Shown: one piece after another, positions 62,591 through 64,000 of the stretch
Numbering within the stretch: the stretch's first letter is position 1
Layout of the letters: the number at the start of each line of letters is the position of its first letter
NCBI RefSeq assembly: GCF_030913705.1
Contig: NZ_CP133190.1
Span: 6,163,501 to 6,227,500, forward strand
Length of the DNA: 64,000 bases
Reading direction: 5' to 3'
DNA from: Anaerocolumna sp. MB42-C2
GTDB lineage: Bacteria > Bacillota > Clostridia > Lachnospirales > Lachnospiraceae
Translations under genes and position numbers: made by a program
Notes under the pieces: generated by a model
The model's database searches: none
What the model saw: only the letters and a program-made list of their open reading frames with translations
What the model was told of the DNA's origin: nothing

Positions 62591-63676
62591 ATGAGTAAGA
62601 AATTTACTTGTGTTGATTTATTTTCTGGAGCAGGAGGGCTATCTCGTGGTTTCTATGATGCTGGTTATGATGTAGTACTTGGCGTTGATTTTGATGAAGC
62701 AGCGTTAAAAACATTCAAGGATAATCATGGTAATGCAGAGGCTATGAAGTTGGATTTGTTTGATCATAGCAATATAGAAAGAATTGTGAGTTATATTAAA
62801 CAAAAAAATATAGATTTAGATGTTTTAGTAGGTGGGCCACCATGCCAAGGATTTTCTATTGCAGGACCTAGAGATATGAATGATAAAAGAAATTCATTAT
62901 ACTTGGCTATGGTAAAACTTGCAGATAAATTAAAACCACAAGCTGTAGTTTTGGAAAATGTTCCAGGAATGCTTCAAACAAACGGAGGCATTGGTGCAAA
63001 TAGAATTATTGAAGATTTTAAGGGAATTGGATATACAATTACTCCTAAATTATTATATGCACCTGATTATGGAATCCCCCAAATTCGTAAAAGAGTATTT
63101 TTTGTAGGATTAAGAGATTCAGAAACAGAATTTGAATTTCCAGAAGCAATTCTTGATAGCAAACATTATATCACATGCGAAGATGCTATTGGTGATTTAC
63201 CTTCATTACAAACAGATGAGGGAGAGATAATTTACGGAGAAGAAATACAAGAATATGCTAAGCCAGCAGTAAATGATTATCAGAAAAGAATGCGTAGTAA
63301 TTCAAGTGTTGTACAGAACCATATAGGTAGTATACCAATTGAAAAAACAAAGAAAATGATATCGCTTATTCCAGAAGGAAAAAATTATAAGGCATTGCCG
63401 GAAGAATATCGTGGCCTATATAAATACCATGAAGCATTGACACGTTATAATAGTAAAAAACCTTCGTTAACAATTAATACGGGACATCGTTCTCATTTTC
63501 ATTATATGTATAATAGAATTCCAACTGTAAGAGAGAGTGCACGACTTCAGAGTTTTCCAGATGATTTTATCTTCTATGGCAATAAATCGCAACAATATAA
63601 ACAGGTTGGAAATGCTGTTCCACCAATGCTGGGATATGTTGTTGCAACAAAACTGAAAGAATATTTACGAGGTTAG
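62591..63676 (+). CDS. DNA (cytosine-5)-methyltransferase
   Basis: A 361-residue C5 methyltransferase with all main motifs in order: motif I DLFSGAGGLSRGF, motif IV GGPPCQGFS with the catalytic Cys, motif VI VVLENVPGM, motif VIII QIRKRVFFVG and motif X GNAVPPMLGYVVA. Target recognition lies around residues 190-280. GAGG precedes ATG 62591. It is followed by a second C5 methyltransferase, as in restriction systems that recognise an asymmetric site. The nuclease gene is not in view. Confidence 0.95.
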   Translation: MSKKFTCVDLFSGAGGLSRGFYDAGYDVVLGVDFDEAALKTFKDNHGNAEAMKLDLFDHSNIERIVSYIKQKNIDLDVLVGGPPCQGFSIAGPRDMNDKRNSLYLAMVKLADKLKPQAVVLENVPGMLQTNGGIGANRIIEDFKGIGYTITPKLLYAPDYGIPQIRKRVFFVGLRDSETEFEFPEAILDSKHYITCEDAIGDLPSLQTDEGEIIYGEEIQEYAKPAVNDYQKRMRSNSSVVQNHIGSIPIEKTKKMISLIPEGKNYKALPEEYRGLYKYHEALTRYNSKKPSLTINTGHRSHFHYMYNRIPTVRESARLQSFPDDFIFYGNKSQQYKQVGNAVPPMLGYVVATKLKEYLRG

Positions 63677-63679
63677 AGG

Positions 63680-64000
63680 ATGAGCAGAAAATATAAAATG
63701 ATTGATTTATTTGCTGGATGTGGTGGACTTGAAGATGGTTTTCTGCAAAGTAATCGATATAATGATATCGCAGCAGTCGAATGGTTGAAGCCACAGGTAA
63801 ATACTTTGATACATAGGCTGGAGACAAAATGGAACATTAAAGATGCTAAACAAAGAGTTCTTCATTTTGATATTCAGAGAGAAGAAGAATTGTTCTCAGG
63901 ATGGAAAGATGATGAATTTGGAGAAAACAAGGGACTGGATTATTATGTAAAAAAAGCTGATGGAATTGATGTTATAATTGGAGGTCCCCCATGTCAGGCG
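63680..64000 (+). CDS. Second DNA (cytosine-5)-methyltransferase, N-terminal part
   Basis: The first 107 residues are in the window. Motif I is MIDLFAGCGGLEDGF and the sequence ends at motif IV GGPPCQA, so the catalytic Cys is present. Between the motifs is a longer insert (LHFDIQREEELFSGWKDD) than in the first enzyme. The start at 63680 is preceded by GAGGTTAGAGG. It lies four bases after the first methyltransferase, in one operon. The window ends within it. Confidence 0.9.
   Translation, partial: MSRKYKMIDLFAGCGGLEDGFLQSNRYNDIAAVEWLKPQVNTLIHRLETKWNIKDAKQRVLHFDIQREEELFSGWKDDEFGENKGLDYYVKKADGIDVIIGGPPCQA

Noticed and set aside
1..64000. CRISPR arrays and tRNA or rRNA genes
   Set aside because: I saw no regularly spaced repeats, no tRNA cloverleaf apart from the tRNA-like part of ssrA, and no rRNA sequence.

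Overview
The window comes from a low-GC Gram-positive anaerobe. The best fit is a clostridial Lachnospiraceae-type genome. The evidence is a pyruvate formate-lyase with its activase, a T-box leader, an rnr-smpB-ssrA group, an argCJBD cluster, EFR1-type ferredoxin, many OmpR-type two-component pairs, AGGAGG-like ribosome binding sites and AT-rich intergenic DNA. No species call is made from sequence alone.

Layout. 1-4.5 kb: the end of a sugar ABC permease pair followed by an HlyD-like adaptor and a MacB-like membrane protein. 4.5-6.2 kb: an IS1202-type (ISNCY) insertion sequence with a 27-bp target duplication, placed directly against the promoter of a T-box leader. That leader controls a divergent methionyl-tRNA synthetase (6.7-8.7 kb). 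9-11.6 kb: rnr and smpB. 11.6-18.5 kb: an accessory stretch with a structured-RNA candidate, several orphan genes, an EFR1 ferredoxin/TetR divergent pair, a SAM methyltransferase, a hicAB toxin-antitoxin operon with a clear operator-promoter, and a recombinase-like remnant that reads into the 3' end of ssrA (tmRNA, minus strand). 19-34.9 kb: housekeeping and envelope genes. These include a dehydrogenase, cyclophilin lipoprotein, two-component system, split ThrE exporter, RlmH between two phosphoglycerate-mutase-like phosphatases, MntP, an anion permease, and an amino-acid ABC transporter (binding protein, permease, ATPase). 35-40 kb: pflB-pflA, a Cof-type phosphatase and a GGDEF response regulator. 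40.7-49.4 kb: hydrolase, YbjQ, argG, maf and argCJBD. argG and argC share an almost identical promoter/operator sequence. 49.5-56.6 kb: comEA, a two-component pair, a GerM lipoprotein and comEC.

56.5-64 kb is an integrated element. comEC loses its reading just where the conserved HHGS part of its hydrolase domain should appear. Beyond that point lies a minus-strand five-gene operon: a large serine recombinase, two smaller proteins that repeat the recombinase's own C-terminal domain, and two ParB/DGQHR-like proteins. It is followed by an XRE regulator. On the plus strand the element carries a small HTH protein and two tandem C5 cytosine methyltransferases; the second runs off the window. I consider this recombinase operon, its reuse of one domain in three consecutive genes and its insertion in comEC the best candidate for an undescribed system here.

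Functions come from recognisable motifs and family knowledge. No database search was run, and RNA structures were paired by eye.
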